Origin: Nostoc linckia z4
GTDB lineage: Bacteria > Cyanobacteriota > Cyanobacteriia > Cyanobacteriales > Nostocaceae
DNA length: 64,000 bases
Reading direction: 5' to 3'
NCBI RefSeq assembly: GCF_002608075.1
Contig: NZ_LAHA01000036.1
Coordinates: forward strand, 1 to 64,000
Shown piece by piece: positions 46,835 to 56,103 of this stretch (positions are counted from its first letter, which is position 1; each line of letters opens with the position of its first letter). Made by a program: the position numbers and the translations under genes. The notes under the pieces are model-generated. The model saw nothing but the letters and a program-made list of their open reading frames with translations, searched no databases and was not told where the DNA came from.

Positions 46835-49265
46835 CTGCTCCCTCTAGTGCATCAATAATACTCTCTAGAGCGTTTACAATTTGTTGATAACTTTCATAAA
46901 TTTCTGAAGAGCCCTGACTAAAGGCAATCTCCTCTTTTATTTTTAATTGCTCAAGTTGAGATTTGTAATGGGAAAGTTTATCGGCAGAAGCAACATGAAA
47001 ACCGCAGGTGTAGCAGCGTCCAAAACGGGGACAGAATTCACGGAAGGAGCAGTAGCCATAAAGGGGTTCCCCGTTGAGCATTTTTAGCCCATCCAATTCG
47101 TGTAATTCTGGATTCTGGCGCAGGCTTTCAGGATTTAGGCTTTCAGGATTGCTATCGTAGGGATAAAATTTCTGATCAACATTTGCCATTACAGTAGCTA
47201 CATCCAGCAGTTGACCAGGCTCATAGCGCGTATAGTGCTGCTTTGTAGTGCTTTGACGGCGGTGTTTAAGCCACCTACGGACAAAATTTAGGCTATAGCC
47301 AATGTTTATAAGTTGTGTTGCTCGTGATGGCCGTAGAATAGCTCCAGTGAAGTTTACCAGTTTTCCGTTGCTGTCTAAGATATTACATTTTTCGATGAGA
47401 GATTTAATGACTTTAACCATAGGGTTAGCAGGAGCTACAACTATTGGCGGGCGTTTTATAGCTTTCATGCGTGGATAGTTTGGATAACCAGTTATCCCTA
47501 ATCCCTGATAATGGCAGAAAAGGTAAGGATAGTCATCACCAAAAAGTTGATTAATGTAAGTTTTCTGCTTTTTAATAAGGTGAACAATCTCAGTTGGAAC
47601 GGGTAGCCTATGTTCGTCTGATTGTTTTTGACGCTCAAACTCCACCCACCAAATAGTCCCGTCCTGGTCGAGCTTGCAACAGTCTTTAAGAAGATAGCAC
47701 AGTTCGCTTGGACGTGTACCAAGATGAAAACCTAGCATGAACATTAGCTGTAGTGGTTCTGGTAAAATATGAAGATTCTCTATAATTGCCTCGATAACAG
47801 AGTCTTCTAATGGATCAGGTTCTTCATTGAAAAGCTTTGGAAAGTCAAAAGAAATAATTAGTGTAGATGGAGTGATAAAATTCTGCGTTTCATTTCCCCA
47901 GTTAAAAAAATTGGACAGTTGGGAAAGAGTCTTGCTGAATGTACTATCTGCTAAATTGCAAAGTCCTTGATTGTAATAAGTTGCTAGCAAATTTCGGTCT
48001 ATTTCCTCCATACAAGTTACGTCCTGCTGTTCAAGAAACCGCCCAAAAGGCTTAAAAATATCTATGTCCGTATACAATGATGTTGCTTTTATGCCAGAAT
48101 TGATACGCCAAATGAAATAAGTTTTAAGCAAATTTACGAACCATTTTGAACCACAGTTAGTAAAGTTTAGAAATAAGGCCTTTAATTTGTACTCCTCAAT
48201 GCCTGGATAGAGTTCTCGGAAATCCCACTTGTCTTTCTCAAACTCCCAAGGCTCAGAAGGGATTGTTTTTCCAAGCTTTCGTCTTATATTATTATTCCAG
48301 TCTTTTCCTTCTCCCCTAAACTGTTGACCACAACCTAAGCAAACCATTGTTTTTATTTGCTTAGAGCTTCTATTGTCATAATGCTTGCCCTTTAACACTA
48401 CCTCATTTTGCTTACAATTCGGACAAGAAATATTGTCTATAATCAGCAACCCTGAGTCATCCCAATAGCTATGTATAACTTTACCTTCACGGTAAATGTT
48501 TTTTTTCTCTCTACGGCCCAAAGTAAAGCTCTTGCGACATTTCTTACATAAGCATATCTGGACAATTCCATATTTACGTTCTGTAGGGCTTCCATGTTTA
48601 ATAGTTTCAGAACTCTCGCAGTATGGACAATTTACACCCGTAGGTTGAGCTTTAGTTTTCTTAGCACCCAAAGTAAAGCTCTTGCGACATTTATTACACT
48701 CGCATTTCTGGACAATTCCATGTTTGCGTTCTGTAGGGCTTCCATGTTTAACAGTTTCAGAACTCTCGCAGTATGGACAATTTACACCCGCAGGTTGAGC
48801 TTGAGTTTTCTTACCGCCCAAAGTAAAGCTCTTGCGACATTTATTACATAAGCATGGCTGTACAATTCCATGTTTGCGTTCTTTAGGTCTTTCTTTTTTA
48901 ATAGTTTCAGAACTATCACAGTATGGGCAATTTACACCCGCAGGTTGAGCTTGAGTTTTCTTACCGCCCAAAGTAAAGCTCTTGCGACATTTATTACATA
49001 AGCATATCTGGACAATTCCATGTTTGCGTTCTGTAGGGCTTCCATGTTTAATAGTTTCAGAACTCTCGCAGTATGGACAATTTAAACCCGCAGGTTGAGC
49101 TTGAGTTTTCTTACCGCCCAAAGTAAAGCTCTTGCGACATTTATTACACTGCCATCTCTGGACAATTCCATGTTTGCGTTCTTGAGGTCTTTGTTTTTTA
49201 AAAGTTTCAGAACTATCACAATATGGGCAATTTACACCCACAGGTTGAGCTTTTCTTTGACTCAT
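46791..49265 (-). CDS. Third tyrosine recombinase with five tandem zinc ribbons
   Basis: 824 aa. Residues about 4-253 are five 50-residue zinc-ribbon repeats (CPYC...CNKCRKSFTLG each, InsA-like), then a sixth divergent ribbon (CPNC...CLGCGQQF) near 285-320. The recombinase domain follows: first Arg in GFHLGTRPSELC, LKH near the end and a Tyr in HYTRY near 678. The HxxR triad position reads AILR, so the usual His appears replaced by Ala. Extra cysteines occur near 755-770 (CSFREFCPRFGRCYTC). Probably binds the ends of the island. Confidence 0.88.
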   Translation of the reverse strand: MSQRKAQPVGVNCPYCDSSETFKKQRPQERKHGIVQRWQCNKCRKSFTLGGKKTQAQPAGLNCPYCESSETIKHGSPTERKHGIVQICLCNKCRKSFTLGGKKTQAQPAGVNCPYCDSSETIKKERPKERKHGIVQPCLCNKCRKSFTLGGKKTQAQPAGVNCPYCESSETVKHGSPTERKHGIVQKCECNKCRKSFTLGAKKTKAQPTGVNCPYCESSETIKHGSPTERKYGIVQICLCKKCRKSFTLGRREKKNIYREGKVIHSYWDDSGLLIIDNISCPNCKQNEVVLKGKHYDNRSSKQIKTMVCLGCGQQFRGEGKDWNNNIRRKLGKTIPSEPWEFEKDKWDFRELYPGIEEYKLKALFLNFTNCGSKWFVNLLKTYFIWRINSGIKATSLYTDIDIFKPFGRFLEQQDVTCMEEIDRNLLATYYNQGLCNLADSTFSKTLSQLSNFFNWGNETQNFITPSTLIISFDFPKLFNEEPDPLEDSVIEAIIENLHILPEPLQLMFMLGFHLGTRPSELCYLLKDCCKLDQDGTIWWVEFERQKQSDEHRLPVPTEIVHLIKKQKTYINQLFGDDYPYLFCHYQGLGITGYPNYPRMKAIKRPPIVVAPANPMVKVIKSLIEKCNILDSNGKLVNFTGAILRPSRATQLINIGYSLNFVRRWLKHRRQSTTKQHYTRYEPGQLLDVATVMANVDQKFYPYDSNPESLNPESLRQNPELHELDGLKMLNGEPLYGYCSFREFCPRFGRCYTCGFHVASADKLSHYKSQLEQLKIKEEIAFSQGSSEIYESYQQIVNALESIIDALEGADERDNKATNSPKLG
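48500..49252 (-). repeat. Five 150-bp coding repeats
   Basis: In-frame tandem repeats of exactly 150 bp within the third recombinase gene. Copies are highly similar at DNA level (for example CTTGCGACATTTATTACA recurs in four), so they are recent expansions or kept uniform by conversion. Confidence 0.92.
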
Positions 49266-49277
49266 TATGTATCTCTT

Positions 49278-50723
49278 TTACTGTTGCAAGCTAACAATGA
49301 TAGGGTTGAGAATACTGATGAAATGACGAGCGCTATTAGCGCGACGACTGTCTGATTGATTGTTCTCCAGACATTTATCTAATAACTGTTCGTTCGTCTG
49401 TTTTATCTCTATTAATTTAAGTAAATGCTCCTGTGTAAAGCGAATATGTTCACAACTTAAACATACATATTCAGACTGGCATTCTTTAATAATGTCAGGT
49501 CGAGCGCAAAGTCCTAGTTCCACCTGTCTAGCTGCCCATTCTTCACGAATGAATTCACTATCTTGGTCTGTAAAATAAATAGTAGTCCGTTCTCCATCTC
49601 TGTTTACTAGCACTCTCTCTATACGCTTTTCCTGCTGTTGTGGTGAAACGTAAACATACGAGTCCTGCATATCGGGATTAGTATGTCGTAACCCATGCTG
49701 AATTAAATCTGGGCGTTTACCCATACGATCAGCGACTGTTGCATAAGTGCGTCGAAACATGTGAGTCGTTACATACGGCAGTTTGCCATCATTAGTACGA
49801 ATATCGTTTTCTTCAATAAGCGATTTTAGTATCCGATTAAGTTTTTTCCCTACTTGTTTAATTTGCTCTTGATGGTACTCAAAAATGAGTGGCCAACCTT
49901 GATTAGAAAACTGTGGCCTACGGCTTTTCCAGTTGGGAAACAACCACGGGAATGTGTCCCCAAAATGCTCCCGGACAAATGCCTGCTGTTGATGCACTAG
50001 CGGTATCAATTCTTCAGGTATGTCTTGCTCTTGTTCTATGTCATTTTGTTTACCTGTACACAGACGGATTCGGTCTATCTCCTTGCGTCTCCTTAAGCAA
50101 TCCAAAGGAATTTTAGAAAGTTCTATACTTCTAGTTCCCAACGCCTCATGTAACTTGAAGATGAGATAGATAGGTTTCTCTAGTTGTTCCAAAGCTAAAT
50201 CAATTTTATATTTAACCTCCTCTGGGATAATGTTAGGAGATTTCGCTTGTTTATTAGAGCGCGAACTCCATTGAATTTTAAACTGAATACAATCTAGTTC
50301 TTTTAGTACAGAAAGGAATCCTAAAAGACCACCTTTTATTACTGGGTTTACACTTTCTGCCCACTCTTGCACAACTTGATAATTTAATACAGATACTGTG
50401 ACATAGCCCTGATTAACCAACCAAACACTAAATCTATTCACTGAATTAATAATAGTCTTTAACCTAGATAGGCTCCACCGCCGATTTCCGACCGCAATAA
50501 GTGTTGCCAGCTTAAGTAAATCTTTCAACCAATCTAGAGTAATTCCCTGAAAATTTATAGTCTGACGTCCGATTATATGTGCCTGTTCTCTCAGTAGAGG
50601 TAAGTCCTGCTCTATATTCCAGATATCTCGTTGCAACTTTACATCAGTGATATATGTAGATGCTATATTTCCAGGATCAGAAAGTATTTCAAACAGTTGT
50701 GCCTCTTGTAATGCTAGGGTCAT
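49278..50723 (-). CDS. Second tyrosine recombinase
   Basis: 481 aa. Catalytic elements: Arg in ALGTRSIELS, His-x-x-Arg in HMFRRTYATVA, His in GLRHTNPDMQDSY and the Tyr in DSYVYV near 355. Additional CLSCEHI motif near 425 may form part of a metal site. Overlaps the first recombinase gene by 4 bp (ATGA) and ends 12 bp before the third. Confidence 0.92.
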   Translation of the reverse strand: MTLALQEAQLFEILSDPGNIASTYITDVKLQRDIWNIEQDLPLLREQAHIIGRQTINFQGITLDWLKDLLKLATLIAVGNRRWSLSRLKTIINSVNRFSVWLVNQGYVTVSVLNYQVVQEWAESVNPVIKGGLLGFLSVLKELDCIQFKIQWSSRSNKQAKSPNIIPEEVKYKIDLALEQLEKPIYLIFKLHEALGTRSIELSKIPLDCLRRRKEIDRIRLCTGKQNDIEQEQDIPEELIPLVHQQQAFVREHFGDTFPWLFPNWKSRRPQFSNQGWPLIFEYHQEQIKQVGKKLNRILKSLIEENDIRTNDGKLPYVTTHMFRRTYATVADRMGKRPDLIQHGLRHTNPDMQDSYVYVSPQQQEKRIERVLVNRDGERTTIYFTDQDSEFIREEWAARQVELGLCARPDIIKECQSEYVCLSCEHIRFTQEHLLKLIEIKQTNEQLLDKCLENNQSDSRRANSARHFISILNPIIVSLQQ

Positions 50724-51934
50724 TTTCCTTCTGTTACACGTTCCATTTCATTCAACATTTCAGCCTCGTCAAAGGAATGCTCGTAAATATCTAAGGTTGT
50801 AGCGATTGACTTATGCCCCAATTGTCGTTGTACACTCTTTGCTGTCTTCTCTTGATCTTGCCCTTTTTCCCTTCCCTTACGAATGTTGTGAGTTGCAAAG
50901 GTGTGCCTGAACAAGTGCGGATATACCCTTGTTATGTCGATATCTGTTTTTTGATGAAGTCGTTTTAGTAACTTGTTTAGATTTTGCGGTTCTAATGGTT
51001 TACCGTAACTGGGTGAACCTTTATGTAAAACGACGAAAACCATGTCATGTCCCAAATTTTTGACAACATCATGGGGATAATCGATATCAGAGTATTTACT
51101 AAGGATTTTGCAAAACTCTCGATTTGTCATAAGTCCAGCTAAAGAAAGTTCGCGTTCCCGACCTTTAGCATAAGCATGATTAATATTGTCTCGCCGTACT
51201 ATCTTCAGTGTTCGAGCATTCCAATCTATATCAGACCAATGAAGCCCCAGTAGTTCACCTTTCCGCATACCAGTGTCAGCCAGGAGCCAAAGGATTAGCT
51301 TGTCTCGATCTTGGTAACAGGCATCAATCAGGGTATGCACTTGATCAGGGGTTAAACAACCAGGAAACTTTTCCCGCTCCTTATTTTTTACCAACCTGAC
51401 TTTAACAGGTGACTTTTTTCTGTAGCCTGCAAACATCCCACTTTGCTTCTCTCTACGGAATTTGCTATATACGCACAGATTTTTGTCATCAAAAGTTTTT
51501 CTCCTGACGTGAAAATCATAGAATTGCACCACAGCAGTCAATGCTAGGTTCACTGTAGATTCGTTACGTGGAACCAAGATATTTTCTGAGTTAGAAGAGA
51601 CAAAATTTTCATCAAGCAGCAACCCACCAGTTAAATACCAGTGGTTGAACTCAGCCATTTCCTCTAGATCAAAGTCCTGCCAGTTAAGCACTTTTATGTC
51701 TAGATATTTCCAGAAATCTTTAAGCTTCTCTGCGTATGTCTTAATTGTTCCGACAGCAGAACCGCCTAATTGCTTAAACCGCAGAAACTGCTCAACAGGT
51801 TTAATAACCTGATAATTATCATCTACCAGATGCCACCGAACTAATTCTTTACCGTCCGGTAGGCGTTGTACTGAGTCCAGAACTTTAGCCACTATGAATA
51901 CTGTGAATAGCGTGAATAACTTACTTAAAAGCAA
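50720..51934 (-). CDS. First tyrosine recombinase
   Basis: 404 aa, canonical XerC/D-like layout: SAM-like N-terminal domain (about 45-160), Arg in DTGMRKGELLGL, HLFRHTFATH, LGHKSIATT and Tyr in LDIYEHS near 383. Promoter-proximal gene of the operon, starting 66 bp inside the right end. The first 15 codons are hydrophobic and may not be used; GTG at about 51892 (VAKVLDS) is a plausible true start. Confidence 0.92.
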   Translation of the reverse strand: MLLSKLFTLFTVFIVAKVLDSVQRLPDGKELVRWHLVDDNYQVIKPVEQFLRFKQLGGSAVGTIKTYAEKLKDFWKYLDIKVLNWQDFDLEEMAEFNHWYLTGGLLLDENFVSSNSENILVPRNESTVNLALTAVVQFYDFHVRRKTFDDKNLCVYSKFRREKQSGMFAGYRKKSPVKVRLVKNKEREKFPGCLTPDQVHTLIDACYQDRDKLILWLLADTGMRKGELLGLHWSDIDWNARTLKIVRRDNINHAYAKGRERELSLAGLMTNREFCKILSKYSDIDYPHDVVKNLGHDMVFVVLHKGSPSYGKPLEPQNLNKLLKRLHQKTDIDITRVYPHLFRHTFATHNIRKGREKGQDQEKTAKSVQRQLGHKSIATTLDIYEHSFDEAEMLNEMERVTEGK

Positions 51935-51988
51935 GTCTACACGATTAATGGTAATGTTGTTGTTGTTTTTTTGAATAGATAGTTAATG

Positions 51989-52000
51989 TATATAAAACAT
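51989..52000 (-). repeat. Right terminal inverted repeat of the island
   Basis: Minus strand ATGTTTTATATA, 11 of 12 identical to the left end. It abuts the last native comM codon (TTT, 52001-52003). Confidence 0.7.
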
Positions 52001-52915
52001 AAATAATATGCCATTGTGAGATAATGATATTTCCCCAGGACGAGGAAAGCTACCACCACCTACCAGAGAGGGGCCGGATGCTGAGTGATGGGGACTGCGA
52101 AAAGGGCGATCGCGTACTAAAGAACCACGATTTTTCAATAAACCAGCCACCGAATGAATTCGAGTCACCTCTAAAGATTCAGCAAAACTCAAAGGCGGCA
52201 AAATTCCCGGTAAACGCCGCGCTAACATAGTTTTACCGCTACCTGGCGGCCCGACAAACACCAAGTTATGCCCGCCGGCCGCAGCAATTTCTAAGGCACG
52301 ACGCGCATGAGTTTGTCCTTTAACATCTTGTAAATCTGGTGAATGTACAGACGTTACATGTAACGTCTCTAAATTATCAGCAATCTGCACAGGTTTGTAA
52401 CGCCCTGGATTATTTAAAAAGTCCACCACATCCGAGAGATGTTGGCAACCATAAACAGCCAAACCTTCCACCACTGCTGCTTCTTGGGCATTATCAGCAG
52501 GGAGAACTAAACCTATAATTCCCATCTTTTGGGCAGCAGCAGCGATGGGTAATACACCAGCCACTGGACGCAAACTGCCATCCAGTGATACCTCACCTAA
52601 AAATAGATAATCTCCTAATAAATCAGCGCTAATTTGCTCAGAAGCCGCCAAAATTCCCACACTAATAGGTAAATCGAAACAGGGGCCTTCTTTGCGTAAA
52701 TCGGCCGGAGTTAAATTAATGACAATTTTTCGCATAGGAAAGGCGAAACCTGCATTTTTCAGGGTTGCCTTCACTCTTTCTCTTGATTCTTGAATCGCTG
52801 AATCTGGAAGCCCCAAGACAACAATTCCCGGTAATCCTCCTGAAACATCGACTTCCACGCCTACTTTAACAGCATCGATACCAACAATTGATGCACTCCA
52901 GACTCTAGCAAGCAT
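52001..52915 (-). pseudogene. comM: comM 5' half, interrupted by the island
   Basis: N-terminal 305 native residues of ComM: Lon-protease-like S5 domain (GLPGIVVLGLPDSAIQESRER) and the start of the AAA+ domain with Walker A GPPGSGKTML and FRSPHHSASGPSLVGGG. It ends at NGILF, where LDEL is expected; the frame runs only 5 more codons into the island (MFYIH, stop at 51983). Together the halves give 510 residues, the normal family length. ComM is a branch-migration helicase needed for efficient natural transformation in other bacteria. Confidence 0.95.
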
Positions 52916-53014
52916 TTTTTCTATAACACTAAACCTTTAGCATCTCTAGCAGATGAGTCTGGAAATTGGCATGGGTGAAACCACACAGACAATTTTGAGA
53001 GTATTTTAGATTTT

Positions 53015-53091
53015 GCGAAAAGTTAGAGCGCAGGCTTCTGGCGTAGACCCGAAGGGACTTGCCGCAGGCATCTAAACTTTTCAAGACGGAT
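53015..53091. repeat. Dispersed repeat, inverse of 26.9-kb copy
   Basis: GCGAAAAGTTAGAGCG ... CCGCAGGCATCTAAACTTTTC, the reverse complement of the 26915-26985 repeat with scattered changes. Sits between comM and the rplU-rpmA operon. Confidence 0.7.
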
Positions 53092-53165
53092 TTTAGATTT
53101 TGGATTTTAAATTGAGAAATCAAATTAAGGGCGGGGCAAATGGTCGTTTGTCCCCACCTTATTTT

Positions 53166-53447
53166 CTAGCTTGCTACTTCTTCAGTAGCGGTTGCCACTG
53201 AGTAAATACTAACTTTTTTACGGGTTTTGCCCTTTCTTTCAAAGGTGACTACACCGTCGATTAAGGCAAACAAAGTGTCATCGCTACCAATACCGACATT
53301 GTTACCAGGGTGAAATTTAGTGCCACGCTGACGCACGAGAATATTTCCTGCACGTACAACTTGACCGCCATAGCGCTTGACGCCTAGACGTTGGGCGTTA
53401 GAGTCACGACCGTTGCGTGTACTACCTGTTCCTTTCTTATGAGCCAT
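53166..53447 (-). CDS. rpmA: Ribosomal protein bL27
   Basis: 93 aa. [17 protein letters not shown] start and [12 protein letters not shown] are diagnostic. Large-subunit protein reaching the peptidyl-transferase centre. No N-terminal processing extension of the Firmicute type. 37 bp downstream of rplU, the universal order. Confidence 0.98.
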   Translation of the reverse strand: MAHKKGTGSTRNGRDSNAQRLGVKRYGGQVVRAGNILVRQRGTKFHPGNNVGIGSDDTLFALIDGVVTFERKGKTRKKVSIYSVATATEEVAS

Positions 53448-53484
53448 GATTTCCTTGTTATTTATCTACGTTATCTTTTCTCTA

Positions 53485-53889
53485 TTATTCTGCAACGGTT
53501 TCCGCTTCTTGAGCAGGAGTGTCATCTACAGCAGGACTTCCATCGGTTGCAGCTGAAGCAGTAAACACCGCACCATTAAGACTAATGGAGTCAATGAAAA
53601 GCCTGGTAACTTCTTGGCGATGTCCGCGTTTTTTGCGGGTTTTCTTTTTCGGCTTCATTTTGTATACCAGGACTTTACGATCTCTAAAATGTCGCAGTAC
53701 AGTCCCTTCTACAGTTGCACCTGATACTCGTGGCTGTCCAATGGTGACTTCGCCATCATGCTGGAGCAATAATACTGTATCTATTGTAACTTTTTCATCT
53801 GCTTGCACAGGAAGCAGTTCGATGTCGTAAAACCGTCCTGGCTCTACTCTGATTTGTTTGCCACCAGTTTCAATAATTGCGTAGGTCAT
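53485..53889 (-). CDS. rplU: Ribosomal protein bL21
   Basis: 134 aa; the core of about 105 residues (MTYAIIETGGKQIRVEPG, KMKPKKKTRKKRGHRQ) is followed by an acidic Ala/Asp tail (about 112-134). Binds 23S rRNA together with L20. First gene of the rplU-rpmA operon. Confidence 0.97.
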   Translation of the reverse strand: MTYAIIETGGKQIRVEPGRFYDIELLPVQADEKVTIDTVLLLQHDGEVTIGQPRVSGATVEGTVLRHFRDRKVLVYKMKPKKKTRKKRGHRQEVTRLFIDSISLNGAVFTASAATDGSPAVDDTPAQEAETVAE

Positions 53890-54244
53890 GGAATTGTCCT
53901 TGAAGTTGCCGTACAGGTAGCTGGTTTTCCCAGCTTTTGCAATATGTCTACCTGTTCCGAGCGGAATTAGACAGACAATCTATAATCGTATTCTATTTAA
54001 AGGGTCTAAGTCAATAAAAGGGAACAGGGAAAATTCAGCCACGCCACTTGCGGATAGGGTTTCAACCCTTCGGCTGACGCTCACGGCAAAACGTACCTTA
54101 CAAAACAAAGACTATACCAATTTGAAAAAAGAATGATACAGATGGATTTTCAGAATCGAAATGTACAAAGCAATTCCTAATCCAAAATCTAAAATCTAAA
54201 ATCCAAAATGGTATTATTTTGTGGTAGTTAGGGGTGGGTTTTGA
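53890..54244. other. Intergenic stretch between gnd and rplU
   Basis: A GC-rich repeat fragment (CCCTTCGGCTGACGCTCACGG) near 54067 and AATCTAAAATCTAAAATCC repeats near 54183. It should contain the rplU promoter; none stands out. No gene. Confidence 0.5.
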
Positions 54245-54273
54245 TAAAAAAATGACTCTGAAATTCAGAGTCA
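54245..54273 (-). terminator. Intrinsic terminator of gnd
   Basis: Minus strand TGACTCTGA-ATT-TCAGAGTCA (perfect 9-bp stem) followed by TTTTTT. 66 bp beyond the gnd stop codon. Confidence 0.88.
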
Positions 54274-54338
54274 CTCTCAAAATTGCAGTTGAAAACGCTT
54301 TAAACTTTCACAATATGCTGGTGTATGAGTGCGAAAGC

Positions 54339-55772
54339 CTATTTTTTATCAGCTTCAGCAATTGGTACCCATTCAGTGTGGAAGGTTCCTGGCTTATCGA
54401 GACGCAGGTAAGTGTGTGCGCCGAAGTAGTCGCGTTGTGCTTGAGTGAGGTTTTGGGGTAGGCGATCGCGGCGATAGCTGTCAAAATAATCCAAGGATGC
54501 GCTAAATGCGGGTACTGGAATTCCCAGTGTTGCAGCTGTCGCAATCACTTCCCGCCAAGCAGTCTGTCTGTCGAGAATTGTCTGCTTAAATTCGGGAGCT
54601 AACAGCAAGTTAGGCAAAGCTGGATTTTCGTTAAAAGCCTTCTTAATCTTATTCAAAAAGCGAGCGCGAATAATACAACCACCTTTCCAAATCCGCGCCA
54701 TTTCGCTCAGATTCAAATTCCAGTTATATGTTTTTGAAGCTGTAGAAAGTAGCGCCATACCTTGGGCGTAAGAACAGATTTTTGAGCAATAGAGAGCATC
54801 GCGTACTTTGTTGATAAAGTCCTTGGTTTGCCCGCTATACTTGCCACTGGGGCCTGTGAGGACTTTAGATGCTGCTACCCGTTCTTCTTTGATAGAAGAT
54901 ATAATCCGGGCATTCACAGCCGCTGTGATTGTGGGAATCGAAACTCCCAATTCCAATGCAGTTTGCACAGTCCAGCGTCCAGTTCCCTTTTGACCAGCTG
55001 CATCAACAATCAAGTCCACCAGGGGTAGATTTGTATCTGGGTCAATGTAAGGGAAGATATTCTTCGTAATCTCAATCAAAAATGAATCGAGTTCGTCGGT
55101 GGTGTTCCATTCAGCAAACACTTCATGTAGCTGATTATGGTCTAGTCCAGCAGCATTTTTCAGCAAGTCGTAGGCTTCAGCAATTAGCTGCATATCGCCA
55201 TACTCAATACCGTTGTGTACCATTTTGACATAGTGGCCAGAACCACCGGGGCCAATGTAGGTTACACAAGGGCCGTCATCGACTTGGGCAGCAATTTTGT
55301 TGAAAATTGGTGATAGATATTCGTAAGAACTAGTTGTACCACCGGGCATTAGTGAAGGGCCATTTAGCGCTCCTTCTTCACCACCACTGACACCCATACC
55401 AAGATATCGCAGTCCAGTAGGTTCTAATTCTTGAGTGCGTCGTTCTGTATCTTCAAACCAAGAGTTACCACCGTCGATAATGATATCGCCTTCATCTAGC
55501 AAAGGTCTGAGTTGAGCAATCACCGCATCCACTGGCTTACCAGCTTGCACCATCACCAGGATTTTGCGGGGACGTTCCAATGAGGCGACAAATTCTTCTA
55601 GGGTAAAAGCGGCTTTGACGTTCCGTCCTGGCGCACGCTGCGCCATAAAAGCATCCGTTTTTTCTCGCGAGCGGTTGTAAACTGCAATTGGGAAGCCATT
55701 ACGCTCGACGTTTAGAGCGATATTCTCACCCATAACGGCTAATCCAATCACACCAAAGCTTTGTAGTGTCAT
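54339..55772 (-). CDS. gnd: 6-phosphogluconate dehydrogenase, decarboxylating
   Basis: 477 aa, full length. GLAVMGENIALNVERNGF (NADP-binding Rossmann), GGNSWFEDTERR, MVHNGIEYGDMQLI (catalytic Lys/His region: GSGHYVKMVHNG) and DYFGAHTYLR. Produces ribulose-5-phosphate and NADPH in the oxidative pentose-phosphate route, which supplies reductant in the dark and in heterocysts. Confidence 0.98.
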   Translation of the reverse strand: MTLQSFGVIGLAVMGENIALNVERNGFPIAVYNRSREKTDAFMAQRAPGRNVKAAFTLEEFVASLERPRKILVMVQAGKPVDAVIAQLRPLLDEGDIIIDGGNSWFEDTERRTQELEPTGLRYLGMGVSGGEEGALNGPSLMPGGTTSSYEYLSPIFNKIAAQVDDGPCVTYIGPGGSGHYVKMVHNGIEYGDMQLIAEAYDLLKNAAGLDHNQLHEVFAEWNTTDELDSFLIEITKNIFPYIDPDTNLPLVDLIVDAAGQKGTGRWTVQTALELGVSIPTITAAVNARIISSIKEERVAASKVLTGPSGKYSGQTKDFINKVRDALYCSKICSYAQGMALLSTASKTYNWNLNLSEMARIWKGGCIIRARFLNKIKKAFNENPALPNLLLAPEFKQTILDRQTAWREVIATAATLGIPVPAFSASLDYFDSYRRDRLPQNLTQAQRDYFGAHTYLRLDKPGTFHTEWVPIAEADKK

Positions 55773-56103
55773 AAATTTGTTTGGCTAACTCTTGCAGATC
55801 CTTTCATCTTTTAGGGTAGTCCGAGATTTTCGTCGATCTCCTAAAGAAGACCTTAAGAGTTGATCTCAACGACAAAAATCCACAAGTAACACAGATAATT
55901 AATTTTAAGTTGTATCTAAATCAACAATTGATAAAAGGAAATGGGGAATGGGGAGATGCGGTTCGACTTCGCTCACCAACCGGGAGACAAGGGGACAAGG
56001 AAAATAACTTCTAACTCCTAACTCCCAACTCCTAACTCCCAACTTCTAATGCCCAATGCCCCATGCCCCATATCCAATCCCTAGTCAAAGGAGTAACCGA
56101 ATA
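55773..56103. other. Repeat-rich intergenic stretch
   Basis: Upstream of both gnd and ycf66 (divergent). 55937-55999 is GGGGAATGG/GGGAGACAAGG purine repeat. 56000-56075 has TAACTCCTAACTCCCAACTCC and CCCAATGCCCC runs. No gene. Confidence 0.7.

Larger units (their letters stand above)
35919..52000. mobile_element. 16.1-kb recombinase-trio island interrupting comM
   Basis: Bounded by the two comM halves and a 12-bp imperfect inverted repeat. It carries three consecutive tyrosine recombinases, a HTH/coiled-coil protein, DnaB-like helicase, NurA-HerA pair, Xre regulator, Dam-type methylase, NERD protein and small genes. Much more AT-rich than the flanks, with few GCGATCGC sites. By gene content it resembles RIT elements and Tn554 (TnpA-TnpB-TnpC; site-specific in radC), enlarged with cargo. 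No phage structural or conjugation genes are seen. Confidence 0.92.

Noticed and set aside
35919-52000. Prophage
   Set aside because: No capsid, tail, portal, terminase or lysis gene is recognisable; the content is recombination, helicase and nuclease genes.
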